6,398 bases of DNA, taken from Fidelibacterota bacterium. GTDB taxonomy: Bacteria; Fidelibacterota; UBA2242. Under the pieces are notes generated by a model. That model searched no databases, was not told the origin of the DNA, and saw only the letters and a list, made by a program, of their open reading frames with translations. Of the stretch, positions 1 to 5,941 are shown piece by piece (the stretch's first letter is position 1; each line of letters begins with the position of its first letter). The DNA lies in assembly GCA_030655795.1 (NCBI GenBank), contig JAUSPJ010000360.1, positions 1 to 6,398 on the forward strand. The letters run 5' to 3'. The position numbers were made by a program, and so were the translations under genes.

Positions 1-2719
1 CGATATAACGTTTTTCTTCAGCGCGACTGGTTTTTCCCTTGCGCTGAAAGAGTTTCGTATCTACGGCAACGCCCTTAATGCCGGAACTAGCGCGTTTGGA
101 GGCATCCTTTACATCGCTGGCTTTTTCTCCGAATATCGCCCGCAGCAGTTTTTCTTCCGGAGTCGGATCGGTTTCACCTTTAGGGGTCACCTTACCGATC
201 AGGATATCATTGGGAACAACTTCGGCTCCGATGCGAATGATACCGTTAGTGTTCAAATTCTTTGTAGCGTCTTCACTAACATTGGGAATTTCACGAGTCA
301 ATTCTTCATTTCCACGTTTTGTGTCCCGGACTTCAAGTTCAAATTCTTTAATATGAACAGAAGTAAAAACATCATCCCGGACCAGCCGATCGCTTAATAT
401 GATCGCATCTTCGAAATTATACCCACGCCAGGGCATGAAGGCGATCAGGACATTTCGTCCCAATGCCAGTTCACCCTGATCCGATGCACAACCGTCAGCA
501 ATAATATCGCCTTTTTTGACTTTATCACCTTCGCGAACCAAAGGTTTCTGGTTTACCGAGGTGTCCTGATTGGTACGCAGAAACTTGGCGAATTCGACTT
601 TTACCTTTTGCTGTCTTTCATCTAAGACCAATTCATTCTTTTTTTCTGAGGAAATGATCACATAATCAGCACAGACCTCTTCGACAACACCATCAATCGG
701 CGATACAACTGTCGTTCGGGAATCCTTGGCGACAATAGTTTCCAAACCGGTTCCGACAATCGGCCGTTCGGGTTTCAGTAACGGAACCGATTGACGTTGC
801 ATGTTTGAACCCATCAACGCGCGGTTGGCATCATCATGTTCCAAAAAGGGGATTAATGCAGCCGAAACCGATACAATCTGATTCGGTGACACATCCATAT
901 ATTTAAGATCGTGAGGTTCAACCATCGGAAATTCACCACGAATTCGCGCCCGAACCCAATCTCTCTTAAAATGGTTTTTTTCATCCAGCGGTGCATTAGC
1001 CTGTGCGATTAATGTACGGTCTTCATCGTCCGCCGAAAGAAAATCTACTTTCGTCGTAACAACGACCTCGCCTTTTTTATTTTCAACCACCCGGTAGGGA
1101 GTCTCAATAAACCCGAGATTGTTGACAAACGCATATGTCGATAGGGATGAAATCAAACCGATATTCGGACCTTCAGGTGTCTCGATCGGACATAATCTTC
1201 CATAGTGAGTATAATGAACGTCACGTACTTCAAAACCGGCCCGTTCCCGGGTTAAACCACCCGGCCCTAACGCCGACACCCGCCGTTTATGCGTAATTTC
1301 TGCCAGCGGATTTGTCTGGTCCATAAACTGTGACAGCTGACTGGTACCGAAAAAGGAATTGACAACCGATGTCACAATCCGTGAATTGATCAGATCCTGA
1401 GGTGTCAGGTTCTCTGATTCACGCAGGTTCATCCGCTCCTTAATAGTCCGGGTCATCCGGGTAAAGGCCAGATTAAACTGATTGGTCAACTGCTCACCAG
1501 TCGTTCTGACGCGCCGGTTTCCCAAATGGTCAATATCATCACGACCCAGGTTTCCTTTTCGCATCTCAACGATATGTTTCATTATTTCAATGATATCGTC
1601 TTTCGTCAGAACCGTATTTTCCAGCGGAACATTCAGGTTGAATTTTTTATTGATACGATAACGTCCAACCTGTCCCAAATCGTATTTCTTTGGGCTAAAA
1701 AACAATCTTTCGACAAATTTTTTCGCAGTTTCCAGGTTTGGTGGTTCACCGGTTCGCAGACTACGATAAAGAAACAGCAGCGCCGATTCTTCATCAAAGG
1801 TTGCCGAATCTTTGCGAAGTGTATTGATAAAGATCGATTTTTCGATATCGCTGCTGGCTGTGAATACCAACAGTGACTCAACATTATGACCTTTACACAG
1901 TTTGATCATATCCTGATCAACTTCGACAATATCTTTTACTTCGAAAATGACCTCGCCGGTTTCAGGATCAACAACACTTTCCGCCAGTACTTTCCCTAAT
2001 GCGTTTTTGGGTGTCGACTGAATATTAACCAGCTCGCCGACATTGAATAGTTTCAAAATGTCTTCATTATTCGGAAAACCGAAGGCTCTGAGCAAAATAG
2101 TGGCCGGAAATTTCTTGCGGCGATCAATAATAGCACTGAGGACATCCCGGGTATCAATGACAAAATCGACCCAGGATCCTCTGAACGGAATCACCCGGGC
2201 GGTATAAATTTTCATACCGTTGGTATGTACACCTTCATCAAAGAAAACACCGGGCGACCGCTGTAACTGACTGACAATTACACGTTCGGCGCCATTAATG
2301 ATAAAGGTACCTTTATCGGTCATGTAAGGGACGTTGCCAAAGAAGATATCCTGCTCTATTCCAGCAGAATAATCCCCTTTTTCACCACCTTCTTCACTGA
2401 TATGTAAAACCAGACGTACCTTTAACGGGACCGTATAACTGACTCCGCGCTCCAGGCACTCTTTAATTGAATAGCGTGGTTCACCGATGGAATAATATTT
2501 ATATTCCAGGATATAATTACCATGCGAATCTTCAACGGGAAAAATATTGCGAAAGGCCGATTCAAGTCCTTTATTCTGCCGTTCCTTCGGATCTACATCT
2601 TTTTGTAAAAAATCCTCAAAAGAATCCAATTGAATTGCCAAAAGATTTGGCATATCCTGTACAGAAGCAATTTTTGAAAAGGTTTTTCTTTGAGCAGTTT
2701 TCACTGGAGTATTACTCAA
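1..2719 (-). CDS. rpoB: RNA polymerase beta subunit, 5' part (906 codons)
   Basis: Beta subunit of DNA-directed RNA polymerase, which with beta' forms the catalytic cleft. I translated it by hand from the TTG at 2719: the frame stays open to the window edge and ends inside the gene after residue 906, so roughly the last quarter to third is missing. Family landmarks appear in order: the protrusion/lobe start (SFEDFLQKDVDP), GAERVIVSQLQRSPGV, the rifampicin cluster from G458 (GTSQLSQFMDQTNPL, then ITHKRRVSALGPGG), CPIETPEGPNIGLI, and MPWRGYNFEDAI with E770-D771, matching E. coli E813-D814. Cluster residues D467, H477 and S482 match E. coli D516, H526 and S531, so no common resistance change is present. 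Before the cluster the protein is 49 residues shorter than E. coli beta, mainly because the beta i4 region (between ILRAFGF and the GEPP motif) is compact. The start is TTG because of its ribosome site (see 2727-2733). It lies 106 bases after rplL. Identity is certain. Confidence 0.98.
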   Translation of the reverse strand, partial: MSNTPVKTAQRKTFSKIASVQDMPNLLAIQLDSFEDFLQKDVDPKERQNKGLESAFRNIFPVEDSHGNYILEYKYYSIGEPRYSIKECLERGVSYTVPLKVRLVLHISEEGGEKGDYSAGIEQDIFFGNVPYMTDKGTFIINGAERVIVSQLQRSPGVFFDEGVHTNGMKIYTARVIPFRGSWVDFVIDTRDVLSAIIDRRKKFPATILLRAFGFPNNEDILKLFNVGELVNIQSTPKNALGKVLAESVVDPETGEVIFEVKDIVEVDQDMIKLCKGHNVESLLVFTASSDIEKSIFINTLRKDSATFDEESALLFLYRSLRTGEPPNLETAKKFVERLFFSPKKYDLGQVGRYRINKKFNLNVPLENTVLTKDDIIEIMKHIVEMRKGNLGRDDIDHLGNRRVRTTGEQLTNQFNLAFTRMTRTIKERMNLRESENLTPQDLINSRIVTSVVNSFFGTSQLSQFMDQTNPLAEITHKRRVSALGPGGLTRERAGFEVRDVHYTHYGRLCPIETPEGPNIGLISSLSTYAFVNNLGFIETPYRVVENKKGEVVVTTKVDFLSADDEDRTLIAQANAPLDEKNHFKRDWVRARIRGEFPMVEPHDLKYMDVSPNQIVSVSAALIPFLEHDDANRALMGSNMQRQSVPLLKPERPIVGTGLETIVAKDSRTTVVSPIDGVVEEVCADYVIISSEKKNELVLDERQQKVKVEFAKFLRTNQDTSVNQKPLVREGDKVKKGDIIADGCASDQGELALGRNVLIAFMPWRGYNFEDAIILSDRLVRDDVFTSVHIKEFELEVRDTKRGNEELTREIPNVSEDATKNLNTNGIIRIGAEVVPNDILIGKVTPKGETDPTPEEKLLRAIFGEKASDVKDASKRASSGIKGVAVDTKLFQRKGKTSRAEEKRYI

Positions 2720-2726
2720 GAGCATT

Positions 2727-2733
2727 CCTCCTT
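2727..2733 (-). promoter_or_regulatory. Strong ribosome binding site that sets the rpoB start
   Basis: The minus strand reads AAGGAGG here, a near-perfect Shine-Dalgarno. It stands 7 bases before the TTG at 2719-2717 but only 1 base before an in-frame ATG at 2725-2723 (ATG-CTC-TTG-AGT). Normal spacing favours TTG as the start. Choosing the ATG would add only Met-Leu and keep the frame. Confidence 0.8.
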
Positions 2734-2744
2734 CTCACGTTTAA

Positions 2745-2770
2745 ATATCCCCATTTAAATATGGGGATAT
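2745..2770 (-). promoter_or_regulatory. Perfect 10-bp hairpin in the rplL-rpoB spacer
   Basis: The arms ATATCCCCAT (2745-2754) and ATGGGGATAT (2761-2770) are exact reverse complements around a 6-base loop (2755-2760, TTAAAT). In the rplL-rpoB transcript this forms a stem with four G-C pairs, ending 11 bases before the rpoB ribosome site. No long U run follows the stem (UUAAACG), so it is not a standard intrinsic terminator. In E. coli the same spacer holds a partial attenuator and an RNase III processing site; an equivalent role here is inference by position only. As DNA it is also a dyad that a protein could bind. Confidence 0.7.
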
Positions 2771-2774
2771 ATAT

Positions 2775-2810
2775 TTCAGTTTGTAGAGGCGCAGTCATTC
2801 AATAACTGAA
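2775..2810 (-). repeat. Second inverted repeat and competing small hairpin, rplL-rpoB spacer
   Basis: TTCAGTT (2775-2781) and AACTGAA (2804-2810) are a perfect 7-bp inverted repeat with 22 bases between. A local hairpin at 2792-2808 (RNA CAGUUAUUGAAUGACUG, up to 7 pairs including one G-U) uses the AACTG arm as well, so the two folds exclude each other. The pairing is visible in the sequence. Any function is unknown, and short repeats of this size can arise by chance. Confidence 0.35.
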
Positions 2811-2825
2811 GAAAAGCCGGGCGGA

Positions 2826-3206
2826 TTATTTTACCTCTACGGTCGCGCCAGCTTCTTCTAACTTTTTCTTTAAATCTTCAGCTTCTTCTTTTGAAACGCC
2901 TTCTTTTATAGGATTCGGAGCACCGTCTACGAGATCCTTGGCTTCTTTCAGACCTAAGCTGGTAGCGGCTCTAACCACCTTGATCACATTGATTTTCTGT
3001 GATCCAACTTCTTTCAGGATAACATCAAATTCTGTCTGCTCTTCTTCTTCTTCTGCAACAGCGACAGGGCCAGCAGCGGCAACCGCAACCGGCGCAGCGG
3101 CTTTTACATCAAACTTTTCTTCGATCTCTTTAATCAGTTCCGAAATCTCCAGCATATTGGCTTTTTCCAGGTATGCAAGAACGTCTGCTCTTGTTATGTC
3201 TGCCAT
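2826..3206 (-). CDS. rplL: Ribosomal protein bL12 (L7/L12)
   Basis: The mobile stalk protein of the large subunit, present as several dimers bound to L10, which recruits and stimulates translational GTPases such as EF-Tu and EF-G. The 126 residues have the usual length and layout. An N-terminal dimerisation helix pair (about 1-33) is followed by an Ala/Pro/Val hinge with five glutamates (34-56). The globular factor-binding domain (57-126) holds EFDVILKEVGSQKINVIKVVR and the conserved GLKEAKDLVDGAP. The ATG at 3206 has an AAGGAGG ribosome site with a rather long 10-base spacing. It follows rplJ by 35 bases and ends in TAA. Because L12 is needed in several copies per ribosome and RpoB is not, the hairpin downstream is a reasonable place to lower expression of rpoB. 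Confidence 0.98.
   Translation of the reverse strand: MADITRADVLAYLEKANMLEISELIKEIEEKFDVKAAAPVAVAAAGPVAVAEEEEEQTEFDVILKEVGSQKINVIKVVRAATSLGLKEAKDLVDGAPNPIKEGVSKEEAEDLKKKLEEAGATVEVK
3039..3053 (-). repeat. Short GAA triplet run in the L12 hinge
   Basis: Four GAA codons plus GAG encode Glu52-Glu56 of L12. A simple repeat this short, inside a flexible linker, would tolerate gain or loss of a codon. No function is implied. Confidence 0.7.
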
Positions 3207-3241
3207 GTCTAAGTTTCCTCCTTTTACTGCAAACTATTTTC

Positions 3242-3760
3242 TTATTTCTTTTCACTTAACGATTTTAACACACCCACAACCTGACTCATTGAACCACGAA
3301 GTGTGCCAACGAGGCGGCTCATCGGGACTGCTAATGTTCCAACAAGGGTTGATAATAATTCAGTCCGGGTTGGTAAATTGATGATTGCGCCGACTTGGTC
3401 AACGTTGAATAATTCTTTCTCAAAAATACAACCGGTAATCCTCAGATTTTCAAGTTTATTTTTCTTGATATACTCTGAAATGATTTTACCGGGAGATGAT
3501 GGATCTTCATAACCAAAGGCCATCCCCATTTGGCCATCAATTAGACTGTCGATTGATTCGTATCCGGCATTTTTCGCAGCAATGCGGGATAGCGTTTTTT
3601 TAGTAACTTTATATTCAATATTGGCGGAATGAAGTTCGCCACGTAGATTATTTACCTGCTCAACACTCATTCCCTTATAATTGGTAAAAAAAATACCTTT
3701 TGCATTGGCAAATTTATCTGTGAACTCTTCAACTATTTTCAGGTTTCTCTTATTCGGCAT
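3242..3760 (-). CDS. rplJ: Ribosomal protein uL10
   Basis: L10 anchors the L12 dimers to 23S rRNA next to L11. The 172-residue product has the N-terminal rRNA-binding domain, with family motifs GIFFTNYKGMSVEQVNNLR (about 22-40) and YKVTKKTLSRIA (about 50-61). Its C-terminal helix starts after INLPT (about 127-131). That helix holds three consecutive 11-residue units at 139-149, 150-160 and 161-171, each beginning (L/V)VG(T/V)L. In this family each such unit binds one L12 dimer; E. coli L10 (165 residues, from memory) has two. The ATG at 3760 follows rplA by 20 bases and has a GAGGAGA ribosome site 4 bases away. The gap is too short for the long leader through which L10-L12 represses rplJ in many bacteria. 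The stop is TAA. Confidence 0.97.
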   Translation of the reverse strand: MPNKRNLKIVEEFTDKFANAKGIFFTNYKGMSVEQVNNLRGELHSANIEYKVTKKTLSRIAAKNAGYESIDSLIDGQMGMAFGYEDPSSPGKIISEYIKKNKLENLRITGCIFEKELFNVDQVGAIINLPTRTELLSTLVGTLAVPMSRLVGTLRGSMSQVVGVLKSLSEKK

Positions 3761-3780
3761 GATGTCTCCTCAATCCGTTT

Positions 3781-4470
3781 CTATTGCGTTACCGTAGATT
3801 TATCAACGCGCACACCAGGACCCATCGTTGTAGTAAGGGTTAATTTCTTAAAATAAACGCCCTTGACGACTGTTGGCCGCATACGCATCAGAGTGCTTAT
3901 CAGCGCTTTTACATTCTCAACAAGGTTGTCTTTGGGAAATGATTTTTTTCCAACGGGTGTATGAATAATTCCGTGTTTATCCACACGGATCTCAATCCGT
4001 CCCGATTTAACCTCTTTTACAGCGGATCCTACATCCATTGTGACGGTCCCGGTTTTTGGGTTTGGCATCAATCCTTTTGGTCCAAGAATACGTCCGAGTT
4101 TTCCAACCTGTCCCATAACATCGGGAGTGGCGATAATCACATCAATATCAGACCAACCGCCCTGGATCTTTTCAACATATTCTTCCAGCCCAACATAATC
4201 AGCGCCGGCTTTCTGTGCTTCATCGACCTTGGCTTTTGTCATTACCAGAACACGAACCTTACGGCCGGTCCCATAAGGATAAGATACGGTTCCGCGAATA
4301 TTCTGATCCGCATGTCTGGGATCTACACCCAGATTTACGTGAGCTTCAAAGGTTTCATCGAATTTCGTTCCCTCAAGATTCTGGAGAAGTTCAATAGCCT
4401 CATCGAGAGAATAATCTCTATTTCGATCAACTTTTTTAATATTATTAGCTACCCTTTTCGAGACTTTCAT
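3781..4470 (-). CDS. rplA: Ribosomal protein uL1
   Basis: L1 forms the mobile stalk at the E site that helps release deacylated tRNA; in many bacteria it also represses its own operon by binding mRNA. The 229 residues are the normal length. Seen are the rRNA-binding N-terminal segment TKFDETFEAHVNLGVDPRHA (about 35-54), the L1 signature LGRILGPKGLMPNPKTGTV (125-143), and the C-terminal MRPTVVKGVYFKKL with TMGPGVRVD (about 196-223). The ATG at 4470 is preceded by GAGGAT 8 bases upstream and lies 13 bases after rplK. It ends in TAG. No separate L1-binding leader is apparent before rplK, where the gap is only 8 bases. Confidence 0.98.
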   Translation of the reverse strand: MKVSKRVANNIKKVDRNRDYSLDEAIELLQNLEGTKFDETFEAHVNLGVDPRHADQNIRGTVSYPYGTGRKVRVLVMTKAKVDEAQKAGADYVGLEEYVEKIQGGWSDIDVIIATPDVMGQVGKLGRILGPKGLMPNPKTGTVTMDVGSAVKEVKSGRIEIRVDKHGIIHTPVGKKSFPKDNLVENVKALISTLMRMRPTVVKGVYFKKLTLTTTMGPGVRVDKSTVTQ

Positions 4471-4483
4471 ATAACTGAATCCT

Positions 4484-4909
4484 CTATTCTTTTATCAATA
4501 TGCCCATGCTACGGGCGGTTCCTTTAATCATCTCCATAGCACTTTCAACCGAATGCGCATTCAAATCAGGCATCTTCAATTCGGCTATTTCTTTTACCTG
4601 GGCCAAAGATAATGAGCCGACTTTGATTTTATTCGGTTCGCTCGAAGCCTTCGGTAATTTGGCGGCCTTTTTAATTAATACCGCTGCCGGAGGAGTTTTT
4701 GTAATAAATGTGAATGAACGGTCGGCATAAACAGTTATAACAACCGGAATAATCAGCCCCAGTTTATCCTGTGTTCTGGCATTAAATGTTTTACAAAATT
4801 CGACAATGTTAACACTATGCTGGCCCAAAGCCGGACCGACGGGCGGTGACGGGTTTGCTTTGCCAGCTTCAATATGTAATTTGATTAATCCAACAACTTT
4901 TTTTGCCAT
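4484..4909 (-). CDS. rplK: Ribosomal protein uL11
   Basis: L11 binds the GTPase-associated region of 23S rRNA at the base of the L12 stalk. It is the site of thiostrepton action and of RelA sensing of uncharged tRNA. The 141-residue protein has the full family layout. The N-terminal domain carries AGKANPSPPVGPALGQ (15-30) and NIVEFCKTFNART (34-46). The C-terminal rRNA-binding domain has KTPPAAVLIKKAA (71-83), VKEIAELKMPDLNA (105-118) and KGTARSMGI (129-137). Residue 32 is Ser in GQHSVNI, where most L11 proteins I recall have Gly. The ribosome site AGGTGAT overlaps the nusG stop codon (TAGGTGAT, then ATT before the ATG), which suggests coupled translation. The stop is TAG. Confidence 0.98.
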   Translation of the reverse strand: MAKKVVGLIKLHIEAGKANPSPPVGPALGQHSVNIVEFCKTFNARTQDKLGLIIPVVITVYADRSFTFITKTPPAAVLIKKAAKLPKASSEPNKIKVGSLSLAQVKEIAELKMPDLNAHSVESAMEMIKGTARSMGILIKE

Positions 4910-4917
4910 AATATCAC

Positions 4918-5445
4918 CTATTTCTCCAATTCAACCTGTAAGAAATCTATTTCTACCGGACTCGGACGGCCAAAAATACTAACCATCACTTTTAACTTCT
5001 GTTTATCTTCATTGATCTCATGGACAACACCGCGGAAATCAACAAATGGACCATCAACAACCTTAACCGGGTCACCCATTTTAAAAGGTGTCGCCATGAC
5101 TTCCCGGCCGTCTTTTTTCTTAACTTCTCCCATGACCCGTTTAACTTCTTCGGGTTTCAACGGAAGCGGATGACCTTTGGCGCCGACAAAGGACATAACG
5201 CCGGGAATATTCTCAACCAGATACTGAGATTCTCTGGTTATTTCCATATTGACCAGTACGTAACCGGGAAAAAATACTTTATTTCGTACACGCTTTTTGC
5301 CTTCACGCATCTCCATAATGTTTTCCGAAGGAACTAACACCTCTGGCACCATATCCTTCATACCGGCATGTTCTGCTTCCAAAAGAATCGCTTCTCGGAC
5401 TTTTTTCTCTTTACCTGAGTAACATTTTAAAACATACCAGTTCAT
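4918..5445 (-). CDS. nusG: Transcription elongation/antitermination factor NusG
   Basis: NusG binds the clamp of elongating RNA polymerase and, through its KOW domain, contacts Rho or ribosomal protein S10. The 175 residues show a complete NGN domain (1 to about 110: MNWYVLKCYSGKE at the start, then VPSENIMEMREGKK and the FFPGYVLVNM strand at 58-67). A linker leads to the KOW domain (about 122-175) with GDPVKVVDGPFVDFRGVV at 124-141 and KVMVSIFGRPSPVEIDFLQV at 152-171. There is no large insertion of the kind found in some lineages. The start lies 7 bases after the secE stop and has no good Shine-Dalgarno, so reinitiation after secE is likely. The C-terminus resembles FCB-group NusG, from memory of the family. 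The stop is TAG. Confidence 0.98.
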   Translation of the reverse strand: MNWYVLKCYSGKEKKVREAILLEAEHAGMKDMVPEVLVPSENIMEMREGKKRVRNKVFFPGYVLVNMEITRESQYLVENIPGVMSFVGAKGHPLPLKPEEVKRVMGEVKKKDGREVMATPFKMGDPVKVVDGPFVDFRGVVHEINEDKQKLKVMVSIFGRPSPVEIDFLQVELEK

Positions 5446-5452
5446 GATTGCT

Positions 5453-5635
5453 CTATAGTATTACGTTTACAAGTTTTGACAAAATAATGTCGACGATAAA
5501 CAGGAACACAGACAAAATTAAAGAAAGTATCAGCACAACGATTGTGGAACCTTTTAACTCCTGCCAGGTGGGCCATGAGACTTTTTTCATCTCGAAAACA
5601 ACGCCGTCAATAAAGTCTGTGATTTTCTTAAACAT
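5453..5635 (-). CDS. secE: Preprotein translocase subunit SecE
   Basis: The small essential subunit that clamps the SecY channel in the inner membrane. The 60-residue protein is the short, single-span form. An amphipathic surface helix (about 3-18) leads into the conserved EMKKVSWPTWQEL (15-27). One hydrophobic membrane segment follows (about 32-53, STIVVLILSLILSVFLFIV). E. coli SecE has two further N-terminal spans that are absent here, as in most bacteria. The ATG at 5635 has an AGGGGAAG ribosome site 5 bases upstream. It starts 55 bases after the tRNA-Trp gene and ends in TAG. Its place before nusG is the usual one in bacteria. Confidence 0.96.
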   Translation of the reverse strand: MFKKITDFIDGVVFEMKKVSWPTWQELKGSTIVVLILSLILSVFLFIVDIILSKLVNVIL

Positions 5636-5690
5636 GTCCGCTTCCCCTATTTAATGATATCCGGAAATTTGCGAGCGACTACATTCATTG

Positions 5691-5763
5691 CAGGTGAGGC
5701 AGGAATTGAACCCGCAACCCCTGGTTTTGGAGACCAGTGCTCTACCAATTGAGCTACTCACCT
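5691..5763 (-). tRNA. trnW: tRNA-Trp (anticodon CCA)
   Basis: A complete cloverleaf of 73 bases. The acceptor stem is AGGTGAG/CTCACCT (7 pairs) with discriminator base G at 5691. The D stem is GCTC/GAGC. The anticodon stem CTGGT/ACCAG carries loop CTCCAAA, with the anticodon at 5728-5730. The T stem GCGGG/CCTGC has one G-U pair and loop TTCAATT. The 3' CCA is not encoded (CAA follows G), so it must be added by the CCA-adding enzyme. CCA reads UGG only, which fits a standard code with UGA unassigned to Trp. The gene begins 10 bases after the rpmG stop and precedes secE, an arrangement known in several bacterial phyla. RNase P and 3' processing would split the surrounding mRNA. Confidence 0.97.
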
Positions 5764-5773
5764 GTAATACCAT

Positions 5774-5923
5774 TTATCTGGTTTCCTTATGCGTTGTATG
5801 CTTTTTGCACCAGCGACAGTATTTTTTATACTCTACCCGTGTCGGATGGAGCTTCTTGTTCTTATCGGTCGTATAATTGCGACGTTTACAGTCTGTACAT
5901 TCCAGTATGATAATATCTCGCAT
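5774..5923 (-). CDS. rpmG: Ribosomal protein bL33, zinc-ribbon type
   Basis: A small protein of the large ribosomal subunit, near the E site. The 49-residue product begins MRDIIILECTDCKRRNY and ends WCKKHTTHKETR. Two CxxC pairs (C9/C12 and C36/C39) form a zinc ribbon, so this is the cysteine-containing (C+) paralogue type. The ATG at 5923 lies 18 bases after the tuf stop, with AAAGGG 7 bases upstream as the ribosome site. The stop is TAA, 10 bases before tRNA-Trp. The tuf - rpmG - trnW - secE order is a recurrent bacterial arrangement and supports the call. Confidence 0.96.
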   Translation of the reverse strand: MRDIIILECTDCKRRNYTTDKNKKLHPTRVEYKKYCRWCKKHTTHKETR

Positions 5924-5941
5924 TGCTAAACCCTTTGTAAC

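Noticed and set aside
1243..1348. Rifampicin-resistance substitutions in the RpoB cluster
   Set aside because: D467, H477 and S482 (E. coli 516, 526, 531) and their neighbours are the ordinary susceptible residues.
1526..1876. A 116-codon open frame on the plus strand inside rpoB
   Set aside because: It lies opposite conserved rpoB codons that translate without a break, has no recognisable motif or ribosome site, and is explained as an antisense shadow. The same holds for other plus-strand frames opposite rplL, rplJ, rplA, rplK, nusG and tuf.
2767..2802. Possible internal rpoB promoter (TTGAAT at 2802-2797 with TATATAT downstream, minus strand)
   Set aside because: The two boxes are about 23 bases apart, well beyond the usual 16-18. 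At 17-base spacing the hexamer would be CTGAAA, which is not a -10 box.
2467..2805. A plus-strand 112-codon open frame spanning the rpoB start and the rplL-rpoB spacer
   Set aside because: Most of it is antisense to the rpoB N-terminus, its product resembles nothing I know, and it runs straight through the hairpin. There is no sign of independent coding.
2811..2828. Possible intrinsic terminator just after rplL (GC-rich CCGCCCGGC followed by TTTT on the minus strand)
   Set aside because: The GC-rich block cannot form more than about a 3-bp stem, so it is not a terminator. rpoB also needs transcription through this point.
5691..5763. tRNA-Trp as evidence for UGA reassignment, given that no gene here ends in TGA
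   Set aside because: The anticodon is CCA rather than UCA, and no in-frame TGA occurs in the genes translated.
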